Shown in pieces: positions 41,735-50,440 of a stretch of DNA of 64,000 nt (positions are counted from its first letter, which is position 1; every line of letters starts with the position of its first letter). The stretch is from positions 1,178,001-1,242,000 of the forward strand of contig JAPFFF010000007.1 in the NCBI GenBank assembly GCA_039105265.1. The letters are read 5' to 3'. The DNA is from Tritrichomonas musculus. Its lineage: Eukaryota; Parabasalia; Tritrichomonadida; Tritrichomonadidae. A model generated the notes under the pieces. That model saw nothing but the letters and a program-made list of their open reading frames with translations. It made no database searches and was not told the origin of the DNA. The position numbers and the translations under genes were made by a program.

Positions 41735-42790
41735 TATAATATTTTCTATCGTGTGTGTAATAAATATAATGAGACCATATTAAGGTTGAACAAAAGCAGT
41801 ATATGATATCATATTGTAATATAATAAAATATATGATGACATCAATTTAATTACTAAATATAATGGTAAAATTAACGTAAAATATAAAAATAAATTAATT
41901 TTGCTTTTTGAATGAAAATTTTACAATTTGATAAGTTTAGAAAAAAAAATGATGTTTTGTATAAATATCATAGCAAATATGAGGAAAATGCAATTTTAAA
42001 TATAAGATCTATTTTTTAGTTAATTTATTAAATTGAATTAAATTTTTATGAAATATTTGAATCATCAGAAAATTGAGATCAATTCTATGAAATTATTATA
42101 TACTTCAGAATATTGTGCATTTTTATAAGAAATAATTGTGAGATTGTAAGATATAAACAATTGAATAATTGTGAGAAAATAAAGATTTCTGAAAAGTAAA
42201 AATATGTAAAGTATTCAAAGTAAAAATCTATCCAAAATAAAGTCCCCAGCGTCGGAATTTTTGATTTTTTAAAATAATTCTTTTCAAAATCAAAAAATAT
42301 GTCCAATTTTTCAAATTTTAACTCAGGTTGAAAAGATTAGCTGAGTGATTATTTATGAAATTATCTCTACTTTTAGCAAGATATAGAATAATTTAAATAT
42401 ATTATATAATGATATTATTTTTTTATGAATATTTAATATAAAAAATTAAAATTTATTATGATATTTTTCGCAAAATTTGTATTTTTGTTGTCACTTTTTG
42501 AATACTACAAAATTGAATGAATACCTTAATAGGGTCTATATAATGTTTTTTATTTTATCTTTTTTATACTTATATTATTACAAAAGGTTTTATATATGCA
42601 ATCATTATATAGCAATAAAATCAAACATCCCAAAATATGAATCATATAATATTATATAATTTTATCATTAATGAACAATATTGAAGGTACAAGCAAAAAA
42701 CAGTATACCATACAAAGAATAATTAGAAAATAAACAAATAAAATTATGTGATATATCAAATTGATCTAATTCTTTATATATTATATTAAA
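41735..42790. other. A/T-rich intergenic region, convergent ends
   Basis: Frames at 42085-42306 and 42477-42659 are low-complexity Phe/Ile/Tyr-rich chance frames. No repeat or RNA gene recognised. Confidence 0.55.
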
Positions 42791-44299
42791 TCATAACAAA
42801 AACTTATTATTTATATTTTTAGGTTTAGCTTTTTCTGCAGATATAGCTTCACCTGGCTTGACAACTTCTACTCCATTGAGGTTTCCTTTCATTAATTTAT
42901 CAATATCTTGCTGAATCTTGACCTCAGCACCGTTTCCTCCATTCTGTGAGTAGAGAATACCTCTTGAGGCATCTTTTGCAATTTGTTCTTTCTGTTTTTT
43001 GGCTTTAATTGCTCTTCTTTTTCCTTTCCTTTCATCATGATTGAATTCAGCTTCACCTTTCATCTGTCTTGTTGAACCAGCTGGCTCCATAATTTCTTCT
43101 GGAGCCTTGGTTTCTTCAGGCTTCTCTTCCACATCAAGAGAAATGGCTTGCGTAATAGAAACATTATCCTTTGGTCTTTTGGTAATCGTACGCTTTTCGG
43201 TAAATTTGTTAAGTTCATGTTCTAGAGAATGCCATAAATTTATGGCTTCTTTTTGCTTTGGAGTTAGATTTTCCTCAGGATTTTCGGAGAGTGCTTTCGA
43301 TTGAGCAGCTTTGAGATATTCATTTGCATATACATCAGCAAGACCAAGTTTTGATCGTTCTGTCGATATTTCATATATTTCTCGAGCTGACTCAACTGGC
43401 TTTTTGCGTCGAACAACGTCGTCAAAATTCATTGATTCTATTCGTTTTATCAAAATTGCTTCGATTTCTGATGTCGATGGCGGCTCTGGCGGCTCGGTGT
43501 TGGAAAAATCGAAGTCTATATCAATATCAGCCAAAGAATCAGCTGGCCTTTCTCTGGCAAGAGTTTCTCCACTCATCTCCCAAGGCTTCTTTGAAATTAG
43601 CTTTTGCTCAATATCATGAATTTGCTTTGTTTTTGGATCGATCTCCAGATTTTCGCTTAAATCTTTATTTAATTCGTTTTCATCGACATCTGAAGTTGGA
43701 GGAGCATCACCGTATAGATCTTTATAAGTGATTTCTTGGTTTGCATTATCATCATCAGCTTCAAGCAAAAGCCTATTGTATTCCTCTTCATTAGCGCCAT
43801 CGTTAATAAAATCGTCAACATTATTTGATTCATCGTAATTATCATCTAAATCTGATATATGAACCTGATCAATAGATTCTTTTAATTCTTTTTCTTCTTC
43901 TTCTTCATCTTCTTCGAATTCATCGTTCAGATGCGTATTTTTTAATTCATCATCAAAAATATTTCCTTCACTCATTGCTTCTTCTTCCTCCTCCTCTTCA
44001 TCAGCACCAACAAAGCCTAATTTTTCGTCTTCTTCAAAATCTAAATGTAGCGCTTTTTCAATTAAAGGCTGATTTGAACGGCTAATTTGCTCCCATATAA
44101 AATATTTTTGTTCTTTATCTGGCACAATTAAATCTGTTTTCCCGTTGATTTGAAATGGACTAAATTTGCATTCGTTTGTACTTTTATAAAATGCTTTTGT
44201 CATTTCTAAAAAGAGATCTGTTAATTTTTGGTCATTTGAATCTTTTGCATTGATTAAAATATCTGGATTTTTAGCGCATAATTGAAGTTTATCAAGCAT
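42791..44299 (-). CDS. MPP10: U3 snoRNP protein MPP10
   Basis: MPP10 is a core component of the U3 snoRNP/SSU processome that makes 18S rRNA in the nucleolus. The 502-residue protein has the acidic middle (DEEEEEEEAMSEG and several DE-rich tracts) and the conserved C-terminal half: KPWEMSGETLARERPADSL, then FDDVVRRKKPVESAREIYE and SKLGLADVYANEYL, which match the MPP10 pattern KPWQ-x-G-E-x-x-x-x-x-RP-x-NSL and DDV-x-R and KSKLSL-A-x-Y-x-x-EY. A basic segment (ERKGKRRAIKAKKQ) follows, as usual. Start at the ATG at 44299. Confidence 0.9.
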   Translation of the reverse strand: MLDKLQLCAKNPDILINAKDSNDQKLTDLFLEMTKAFYKSTNECKFSPFQINGKTDLIVPDKEQKYFIWEQISRSNQPLIEKALHLDFEEDEKLGFVGADEEEEEEEAMSEGNIFDDELKNTHLNDEFEEDEEEEEKELKESIDQVHISDLDDNYDESNNVDDFINDGANEEEYNRLLLEADDDNANQEITYKDLYGDAPPTSDVDENELNKDLSENLEIDPKTKQIHDIEQKLISKKPWEMSGETLARERPADSLADIDIDFDFSNTEPPEPPSTSEIEAILIKRIESMNFDDVVRRKKPVESAREIYEISTERSKLGLADVYANEYLKAAQSKALSENPEENLTPKQKEAINLWHSLEHELNKFTEKRTITKRPKDNVSITQAISLDVEEKPEETKAPEEIMEPAGSTRQMKGEAEFNHDERKGKRRAIKAKKQKEQIAKDASRGILYSQNGGNGAEVKIQQDIDKLMKGNLNGVEVVKPGEAISAEKAKPKNINNKFLL

Positions 44300-44645
44300 T
44301 TAGAATTTCGAACATGAACAAAGTAATTCAATTATTGTTAAGGTCAGCAAATTGAATGCAACAAAATTTTTAGAATATTTTATGTTTATCTTATAAAATA
44401 ATACAATATATATTCTTAAATTTAATAAAATTATTTTCATCTTTCTACGTTTTTATTATGAAAGCCATTTTCATCCAACAAATAATGAAAATATTATATT
44501 GAGATTATGAAAATGCTTCAAGCATTATGCTTGCTACAACTTTTTTAAAGAAGGATCATCATTCATGAATCAAAACAAAACAAAAAAATCATAAAAAAAA
44601 AAAAAAAAATAAAACATAAAACTTTTTAAAAAAACTAGGTTGAAC
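44300..44645. other. Intergenic spacer
   Basis: A/T-rich, with a run of As near 44587. No gene or repeat recognised. Confidence 0.5.
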
Positions 44646-46442
44646 TTATTCAGTTTCCTTAAGGTTATACTTTTGTCTTTGAAGAAGATCATCCTTGATT
44701 GCATTAACAACTTCTTCAAGATCATGTTCAGCTTGTTTAAGGTCTTTCGCACCAATTTCAATATACCATTTAATCTTTGGTTCTGTTCCTGATGTACGAA
44801 TTGTTGCTACGCAACCATTTTCAAGATAGAACGTGATCATTTCACTGCTTTGCTTTGGAAGAACAGGTTTGTGATCGGGAGTTGATGAGTCATAATTTTT
44901 GGTCATATCTCTAATACGAACAATCTTGAACTCCCCGATATGGTCAATGTATTGATTTTCTGGTCCACCAGTCCTCATGCGTTCAAATAAAGCCTTTTGG
45001 ACTTCTGGCTTATGGTTGAAGAAGAAGTGATTGTTGAAAAGATAATATCCATATTTGGAGTAAATTTCATCGAGTTTGTCAGTGAGGGATTTCTTTTCAT
45101 GCCTCCATATGTAGTGCGCAAATTCACCAACAACTGCGGCAGTTGAAATAGAATCCTTATCAGGAATTTCTCCTGGGATGAGATTAAATCCAATAGCTTC
45201 TTCAAAGGCAAGAAGTGCATGCTTTCCATTAGCTTCGATATTAAGAGCGTTGTTTCCGAGCCATTTGAAGCCAGTTAATGTTTCACTATGTTCGAATCCT
45301 TCAGCTTCGCACATTACACGTTGGAATTGTGTTGAGACTGTTGAGCAAGAGAAAACGCCTGTTTTATGATCACCTTTGAAATGTTGCATCTGCCACCATG
45401 TAAGAAGTGCTCCTGTATGGTTTCCATGAAGAATACGGAATTCACCATTCGCTTGGCGAACAGCCAAGCCAACACGATCAGCATCTGGATCCTGGCAGAT
45501 GATAAGATTACTGTTGTGCTTATTTGCAACACGGATAGCATGACGGAAAACTGGCTCTCCTTCTTCTGGATTGGGGAATTCAGATGTTGGGAAGTTTCCA
45601 TCACCTTCGACTTGCTCTGGAACTGGAACAGGAAGAGGAAGTCCAAATGCTTCAAATGCCCAGATTGTTGGTCCAGTTCCAACTCCATGCATAGCGGTGT
45701 ATGTGATGATGAGCTGATCATCATATTTTTGTTGGTTTTCTTCATGATGGAAGCAAAGTTTTTCAACGATCAACTTGTTGTATGCTTCTTGAACACGTGG
45801 AAGAGGATCAATGCAAAGAGGTGATGTTGCAAAAAGAGAGACGTGATATCCTTCCCATGGTCTTCTGTTTTCTGGTAATTGTATTGATTGAGCGATTTCT
45901 TTGTCATGTGGTTCAATGATTTGGGCACCATTATCCCAATAAACCTTATAGCCATTGTATGTAGCTGGATTATGTGATGCAGTAACCATGACACCACCAG
46001 AAGCTTGCAAAAAGCGAATTGAAAATGCAACGTAAGGAGTTGGAATGATTCTGGAGAAAAGATAAACTTTGATTCCTTTCATGATGAAAATACTTGCTGT
46101 GATTTCAGCGAATTCACGTGATCGATGGCGAGCATCATATCCAATGACGATACCGTGTTCTTTCATATGTTCAAGGCCAAGTGTTTTAATAGTATATGAA
46201 CAGTAGCCTTGTGCTGTTTGAAGAATGACAGCAGCATTAAGGTTGTTGTAGCCTGGGCCAAATTGACCACGAATTCCTGCAGTACCAAATACAGGACGAT
46301 TTCCGAAGTATTTCTTTAAGCCTTCTTCGTCATCGCGAAGGGCTTCAACTTCCTTTCTATATTCTTCATCTGTTTCACATGCAAGATAATCTTCCGCTTG
46401 CTCTTTAAGAGAAAGAGTCATTAAATGATGTGAAATTTCCAT
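44646..46442 (-). CDS. Phosphoglucomutase/phosphopentomutase, PGM2-type
   Basis: An alpha-D-phosphohexomutase that moves a phosphate between the C1 and C6 (or C1 and C5) positions of sugars, linking glycogen, glycolysis and pentose salvage. All four catalytic loops are present in 598 residues: phosphoserine loop TASHNP (154-159), metal loop DPDADR (318-323), sugar loop EEAIGF and phosphate loop RTSGTEPKIK near the C terminus. NGYKVYWDNGAQI after the serine loop is typical of the PGM2/phosphopentomutase branch rather than classical PGM1. Cytosolic. The less A/T-rich codon choice compared with its neighbours suggests strong expression, an inference. Confidence 0.95.
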   Translation of the reverse strand: MEISHHLMTLSLKEQAEDYLACETDEEYRKEVEALRDDEEGLKKYFGNRPVFGTAGIRGQFGPGYNNLNAAVILQTAQGYCSYTIKTLGLEHMKEHGIVIGYDARHRSREFAEITASIFIMKGIKVYLFSRIIPTPYVAFSIRFLQASGGVMVTASHNPATYNGYKVYWDNGAQIIEPHDKEIAQSIQLPENRRPWEGYHVSLFATSPLCIDPLPRVQEAYNKLIVEKLCFHHEENQQKYDDQLIITYTAMHGVGTGPTIWAFEAFGLPLPVPVPEQVEGDGNFPTSEFPNPEEGEPVFRHAIRVANKHNSNLIICQDPDADRVGLAVRQANGEFRILHGNHTGALLTWWQMQHFKGDHKTGVFSCSTVSTQFQRVMCEAEGFEHSETLTGFKWLGNNALNIEANGKHALLAFEEAIGFNLIPGEIPDKDSISTAAVVGEFAHYIWRHEKKSLTDKLDEIYSKYGYYLFNNHFFFNHKPEVQKALFERMRTGGPENQYIDHIGEFKIVRIRDMTKNYDSSTPDHKPVLPKQSSEMITFYLENGCVATIRTSGTEPKIKWYIEIGAKDLKQAEHDLEEVVNAIKDDLLQRQKYNLKETE

Positions 46443-46863
46443 CGGTTTATTAAGAAAAAGTTGAAATAATTCAATGACTGTTTACAATATTTATTCAAAG
46501 GAAATTTACTCAAGATAAGTTCCTGCCAAATTTTTAATAAATATTATAATTAAAATGTATTTTAAAATTTAAATAAAGCATATCAATTGTTTAATTTTAA
46601 TACTAGTCATATAACTTCAAGATATATCAATTTTTGATTATTTCGGTTTAATAGAAAAAGAAAAATAAATTGACACGATAATTGAATGAATATTCAAAAA
46701 TTGTAATCTTTCAAAGATATCAAGTGAACTCATTTATATAATTCATGCAATTGATTGTATTAATGATATATGTCATATATGAGATGTGCACCTTCTGAAT
46801 AATAAAATTACGTGTAAAATAAAAAGAATAAGAAAAAAAATAAATATAATTTTAAATAAAAAG
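46443..46863. other. Intergenic spacer
   Basis: A/T-rich, no gene or repeat recognised. Confidence 0.5.
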
Positions 46864-47424
46864 TTAAGAAGCTTGAGCTTCACCAGTTGGATTATGGATT
46901 GGATTAACTGTTGTAGGCATACTTGGAATTTCAACTTGATTTGATTGATTTTCTATTGTAATTTCTTGTTCCAGGTCATCAAGAAGAGATGCTCCTAATG
47001 TATCACAATCGGTTTCAGGTGCTGTAAGTTCATGGGCAGCTTGCGTTTTTCCTCTTAACTGATCGTATTTCATAGTCATTTGAGCAATTTTTTCAAGATC
47101 CATTGAGTTTATACATTTTTCCATTTCCTTACAAGCTGTGTTTAATGATTTTGCCATTCTAGCTTGAACATCGGCTAGTTTCAGATCTGCAACCATCTGT
47201 GAAATCCTAGCTGCATTTTCACGAAGGAACTGGGCGTGCTGGTATGATCTTATTGAATTCGTAGCATGAAGTTGGGCAAAATTTCGTTCTCCTTTTGCAA
47301 GATGTCTTTTAGCAGTATTCCTTTCTTTGTTAGCATTTTTTTCTTCACGCTGAGCTTGCTTAGATAGCATTTTTTCTTGTAATTGGAGATTACATATTAG
47401 TTCAAATTGCTTTTCAGATGTCAT
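46864..47424 (-). CDS. CHMP1/Did2-like ESCRT-III subunit
   Basis: A Snf7-family protein of 186 residues, the typical size. The N-terminal basic helix (residues 1-60, KQAQREEKNANKERN, AKRHLAKGERNFAQLHATNSIR) matches CHMP1 (KKAIQKGN-x-x-x-A-R-I-H-A-x-N-A-I-R), followed by SAR-like FLRENAARISQMVADLK and KSMD-like NSMDLEKIAQM. ESCRT-III polymers cut membrane necks in multivesicular-body sorting and cell division; CHMP1 recruits Vps4. The very C terminus (NPIHNPTGEAQAS) lacks a clear MIM1 motif, so Vps4 binding may be altered. Start ATG at 47424. Confidence 0.85.
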   Translation of the reverse strand: MTSEKQFELICNLQLQEKMLSKQAQREEKNANKERNTAKRHLAKGERNFAQLHATNSIRSYQHAQFLRENAARISQMVADLKLADVQARMAKSLNTACKEMEKCINSMDLEKIAQMTMKYDQLRGKTQAAHELTAPETDCDTLGASLLDDLEQEITIENQSNQVEIPSMPTTVNPIHNPTGEAQAS

Positions 47425-47582
47425 TTTGAAAATTTTAATTCTATTATTTCATAAAAGTTAATTTAAACTATTGAAAATAGAAAGTTAAATAATCGTTATC
47501 CTCTAAAACTTTTTATCATTTTATAAGTAAATACATATTTTATTTATTTATAATAGAAAACAATGTTGAAGTAAAAACAAAT

Positions 47583-48002
47583 TCACTCCTTGATATCTGG
47601 AATTGTTAATCTGGTAAATTGGTATGCTAAATCAATAAGTTGTTCAGAAAGGTAATCGTATCCGTAATCAATTGGAATTTCATATGGTGGTGCTTCTAGC
47701 CTAACAGGATCAAATTCATATTTAAATTCAACATCTACGAATTTCGGTGTTGTTTGTTTTTTCTGTAAATTGAAAGGCTTTCTTTTTATTGGACGAACTG
47801 GTGGCGGTGCTTTTACTTCTATTGGAGGAAGATCATGACATACCTGTTTCTTAGGGTTGACATTTAATTGGGGTTCAACTTCATCAAAAATTTCATCATC
47901 TTCATCTTCACCATCAATAACAGATTGCTCCATTTCTCGAAGGTGCTGCTCAAGCAGCTTCGAAGAAAAAGGAATTGCTTCTTGGGAAGGTCTGAATGTC
48001 AT
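47583..48002 (-). CDS. Small acidic/proline-rich protein of unknown function
   Basis: A 139-residue protein with an acidic patch (DGEDEDDEIFDEVE), a Pro/Lys-rich middle (KAPPPVRPIKRKPF) and a C-terminal region with PPYEIPIDYGYDYLSEQL and a likely helix. I recognise no family. It shares a 65-bp divergent promoter with the coiled-coil gene at 48068. Confidence 0.65.
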   Translation of the reverse strand: MTFRPSQEAIPFSSKLLEQHLREMEQSVIDGEDEDDEIFDEVEPQLNVNPKKQVCHDLPPIEVKAPPPVRPIKRKPFNLQKKQTTPKFVDVEFKYEFDPVRLEAPPYEIPIDYGYDYLSEQLIDLAYQFTRLTIPDIKE

Positions 48003-48067
48003 CTCTCAAATTAATTATTAAACGACGATTTTTGAATTAGTACGTTATAAATTTTCAATATAAGAGT
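48003..48067. promoter_or_regulatory. Compact divergent promoter with TACGTTAT
   Basis: Only 65 bases separate two start codons on opposite strands. TACGTTAT (48041-48048) lies 19 bases upstream of the rightward ATG and is followed by TTTTCAATAT, which resembles an initiator. The leftward gene has no identical copy, only an AACGAC sequence about 20 bases from its ATG (48022-48027). Confidence 0.5.
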
Positions 48068-49504
48068 ATGAGTAGAAGGACTGCAGCATCAAGATTGGAT
48101 TCAAATAGAACGCCAGCGAAAGTTCCGATATGCAAAAGAAGAGGACATGATGCTACAAATCTCCATTTATCAACAAAAAAGGAAAAGAAAGTTCAAATTA
48201 AAACAATAAATCCACCTGTTCAAAATCCGCCACAAGCAGAAATGTTAGCCGAAGAATACGTTCATAATTTACAACAACAGCTTTACTTTTTAGATTCAGA
48301 ACTTCGTTTTTTACACGATCGATCTGGAGTTGATGACAATACCCAAGATACATCTGTCGATTCAGCAATTCGTCGTCTTCGTAGAGCTATCGCAATGCAT
48401 GAAGAAGAAACAAATAAGAAAATAGCAAACTTAGAACAATTAACAGAAGAGAGAAAACAGCAAACAGATGGTATCGACGAAAATAAGGCTCTTGAAAATC
48501 TTGAACTTGCAAACTCAAACGAACGAGATAATATCGAAAAATTGAAGAGTGCATTTATTACTAAAGCATCCGAAATTCACATGCACCAGCTTGAGCGAAC
48601 TCATTTTGATAATGCCGCAGACTTTCATAACAGTTTACGGGAAACAATTTCGCATGATATTTCGGAAAAGCAAGCAAAAAGAGAAGCCCAGCGAGATGAA
48701 CTTAAACAGATAGAAACAAATTTGGATGAAATTCGACAACAACGGAAAGCAATGCTACAAAAATTCAACGACAGCGTACGAAACAAACGATTGCACGAAG
48801 AAGAGGCCGACTTGTTGATACTAATTGGAAGTGAAGAAGAGCAACCACCAGCAAACGCGCCATTGTCATCAATTAACCTTAAAATCAATCAAATTGAAAA
48901 CGACATCCAAATGGCTCAAGCTACCAAAAAAGAAATAGAAGATCAAATTGATCGTCTTCTTGAAGAGGGGGTTAAATTAAAAGCAGAGATAAATGATATG
49001 CAAGCTAAAGTTGATAGAGCAAAAAAATTGAAAGAAAAGATGGATAAGCAATTTAATTCTAAATTGACACAAACTTTGGATGCAAATGAAAAGTTAAAAA
49101 ATGAATTAGCAGCAATTAAAAATGAACGGAAAGAAGTTAAAAAAAAGTTTGATGAAAGTAACAATCAATTTGATCAATTTTTAAAGCAAGTTAACCAACT
49201 TCAAACAGAGCAACAGCTACTTAGTGATGTAATAAGATTCAAAGAAAAAGAAAAAAAGAAAGTTGATGATGATAATTTGAAAGCCAAGGCAATCATTGAA
49301 AACTTAAAAGATGAAATATCATTACTTAGTGATGAGCTTGGCCAATTGTCCCTTGAAATAGCCAAAGCAGCTGAAAAAGAAAAACGAATTGAAACTTTGG
49401 TCCAAATTAACAATGAGGACCCAAGATGTACAATGAAGAATCCACCACCTGAACTTGCACAACTTCTTGAATCTTTGAATGCTGTTAATGAGAAACTTGA
49501 TTAA
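48068..49504 (+). CDS. Coiled-coil protein, probable cytoskeletal
   Basis: A 478-residue protein with a basic, disordered N terminus (SRRTAASRLDSNRTPAKV) and then nearly continuous coiled coil from about residue 60 to 460 (EEYVHNLQQQLYFLDSELRFL, INQIENDIQMAQATKKEIEDQ, IIENLKDEISLLSDELGQLS). A break near residues 250-270 (EEEQPPANAPL) divides two coils. It probably forms a parallel dimer. The type fits axonemal or basal-body filaments; no orthologue is certain. The T-rich stretch after the stop (49506-49526) is simple sequence. Confidence 0.75.
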   Translation: MSRRTAASRLDSNRTPAKVPICKRRGHDATNLHLSTKKEKKVQIKTINPPVQNPPQAEMLAEEYVHNLQQQLYFLDSELRFLHDRSGVDDNTQDTSVDSAIRRLRRAIAMHEEETNKKIANLEQLTEERKQQTDGIDENKALENLELANSNERDNIEKLKSAFITKASEIHMHQLERTHFDNAADFHNSLRETISHDISEKQAKREAQRDELKQIETNLDEIRQQRKAMLQKFNDSVRNKRLHEEEADLLILIGSEEEQPPANAPLSSINLKINQIENDIQMAQATKKEIEDQIDRLLEEGVKLKAEINDMQAKVDRAKKLKEKMDKQFNSKLTQTLDANEKLKNELAAIKNERKEVKKKFDESNNQFDQFLKQVNQLQTEQQLLSDVIRFKEKEKKKVDDDNLKAKAIIENLKDEISLLSDELGQLSLEIAKAAEKEKRIETLVQINNEDPRCTMKNPPPELAQLLESLNAVNEKLD

Positions 49505-49963
49505 TCTTTTTTTTTTTTTTTTTTTTATGTTTATTATTTATAAATATTGTTTTCCATGATAATTTTTTTTTTTTTTTAAATTTATTTTAAAAGTAAAATT
49601 AAGCAATGATAGTTTCAATTATGAAAACTAAAAATTTCATTAATTTTTATGGTTTAAATACTTACTGAGGAGAATAGTATTGTCATTCATTCCAAGCTTA
49701 TTTGATGATTTAGCTAAATTAAATATTGGAAATATAGGAAATGGTATAGCTATAACTATAACTATAACTATAACAGTTGTTAATTAATAACATTGTGTAA
49801 CAAATAAATTAATTTAAATGGTGGATATGGAAAATTAATTTGCTTATTAAATGGAATTGATTATGTTGTTATATCATAAGTTATTTGGTAAATTATATCT
49901 GCTTAACGAAACTATTATCCTTTAAAAATAACTTGTAAATAAATAAATTTAATTTAATTTAAT
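49505..49963. other. Intergenic region with TATAAC microsatellite
   Basis: Contains four perfect TATAAC units (49751-49774) and long T tracts. A stretch just upstream is translatable (SFIPSLFDDLAKLNIGN) but has no ATG; I treat it as chance or relic. TTTAA-type pentamers occur near 49950-49965. Confidence 0.5.
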
Positions 49964-50341
49964 TTAATTGAATAAATATATTTTAATAAGAAATACAAAA
50001 AATATAAAGATAATACTAACTAAATATTTGTCGATGAATTGTGTTAAGCTATTTGATTTCGAATCTATTTGATTTTTATAAAGATTATTGGTATTTTGGC
50101 ATTTATTTGTTTCAACTTCCTCTTTTGATGATTGGTTTTTGGAATTATCATCGTCATTTATATTTGTTTGATCTTGCGATATTTGAGCAGTTTTAGTAAA
50201 ATCGTTCGGTTTTGAAAGATTTGAGTTTTCTGGTTGCATATTTAATGATGAAGCAGGATTTTCATTTGACTGTTGTTCTAGAAGTCTATCGAACTCAATG
50301 AAATCCTCTAAAAGCTTTTCTTGATTTTCATCATTCATCAT
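49964..50341 (-). CDS. Probable tail-anchored membrane protein
   Basis: A 125-residue protein, polar and Asn/Gln/Ser-rich for about 105 residues, ending in a single hydrophobic stretch (YLVSIIFIFFVFLIKIYLF) with almost nothing after it. That is the layout of a tail-anchored protein with its N terminus in the cytosol. The N-terminal helix (EKLLEDFIEFDRLLEQQ) could be a docking segment. It does not look like a SNARE. No family recognised. The start codon region has TTCACATATAT, which fits the trichomonad initiator TCA-Y-W. Confidence 0.6.
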   Translation of the reverse strand: MMNDENQEKLLEDFIEFDRLLEQQSNENPASSLNMQPENSNLSKPNDFTKTAQISQDQTNINDDDNSKNQSSKEEVETNKCQNTNNLYKNQIDSKSNSLTQFIDKYLVSIIFIFFVFLIKIYLFN

Positions 50342-50440
50342 ATATATGTGAATATCAAATAAACGATATATTCACAATTTTATATGATTCATTGAAAAAG
50401 TTGAAAATAAAATTCTTAAGATGCCGTTTAAAAATTTAAA

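Noticed and set aside
43324-43731. 135-codon plus-strand frame
   Set aside because: Antisense shadow of MPP10.
45366-45824. 152-codon plus-strand frame
   Set aside because: Shadow of the phosphoglucomutase gene, which has all four catalytic loops on the minus strand.
49680-49786. Translatable stretch SFIPSLFDDLAKLNIGN before the TATAAC repeat
   Set aside because: No ATG in frame and it ends in the microsatellite. Kept only as a note.
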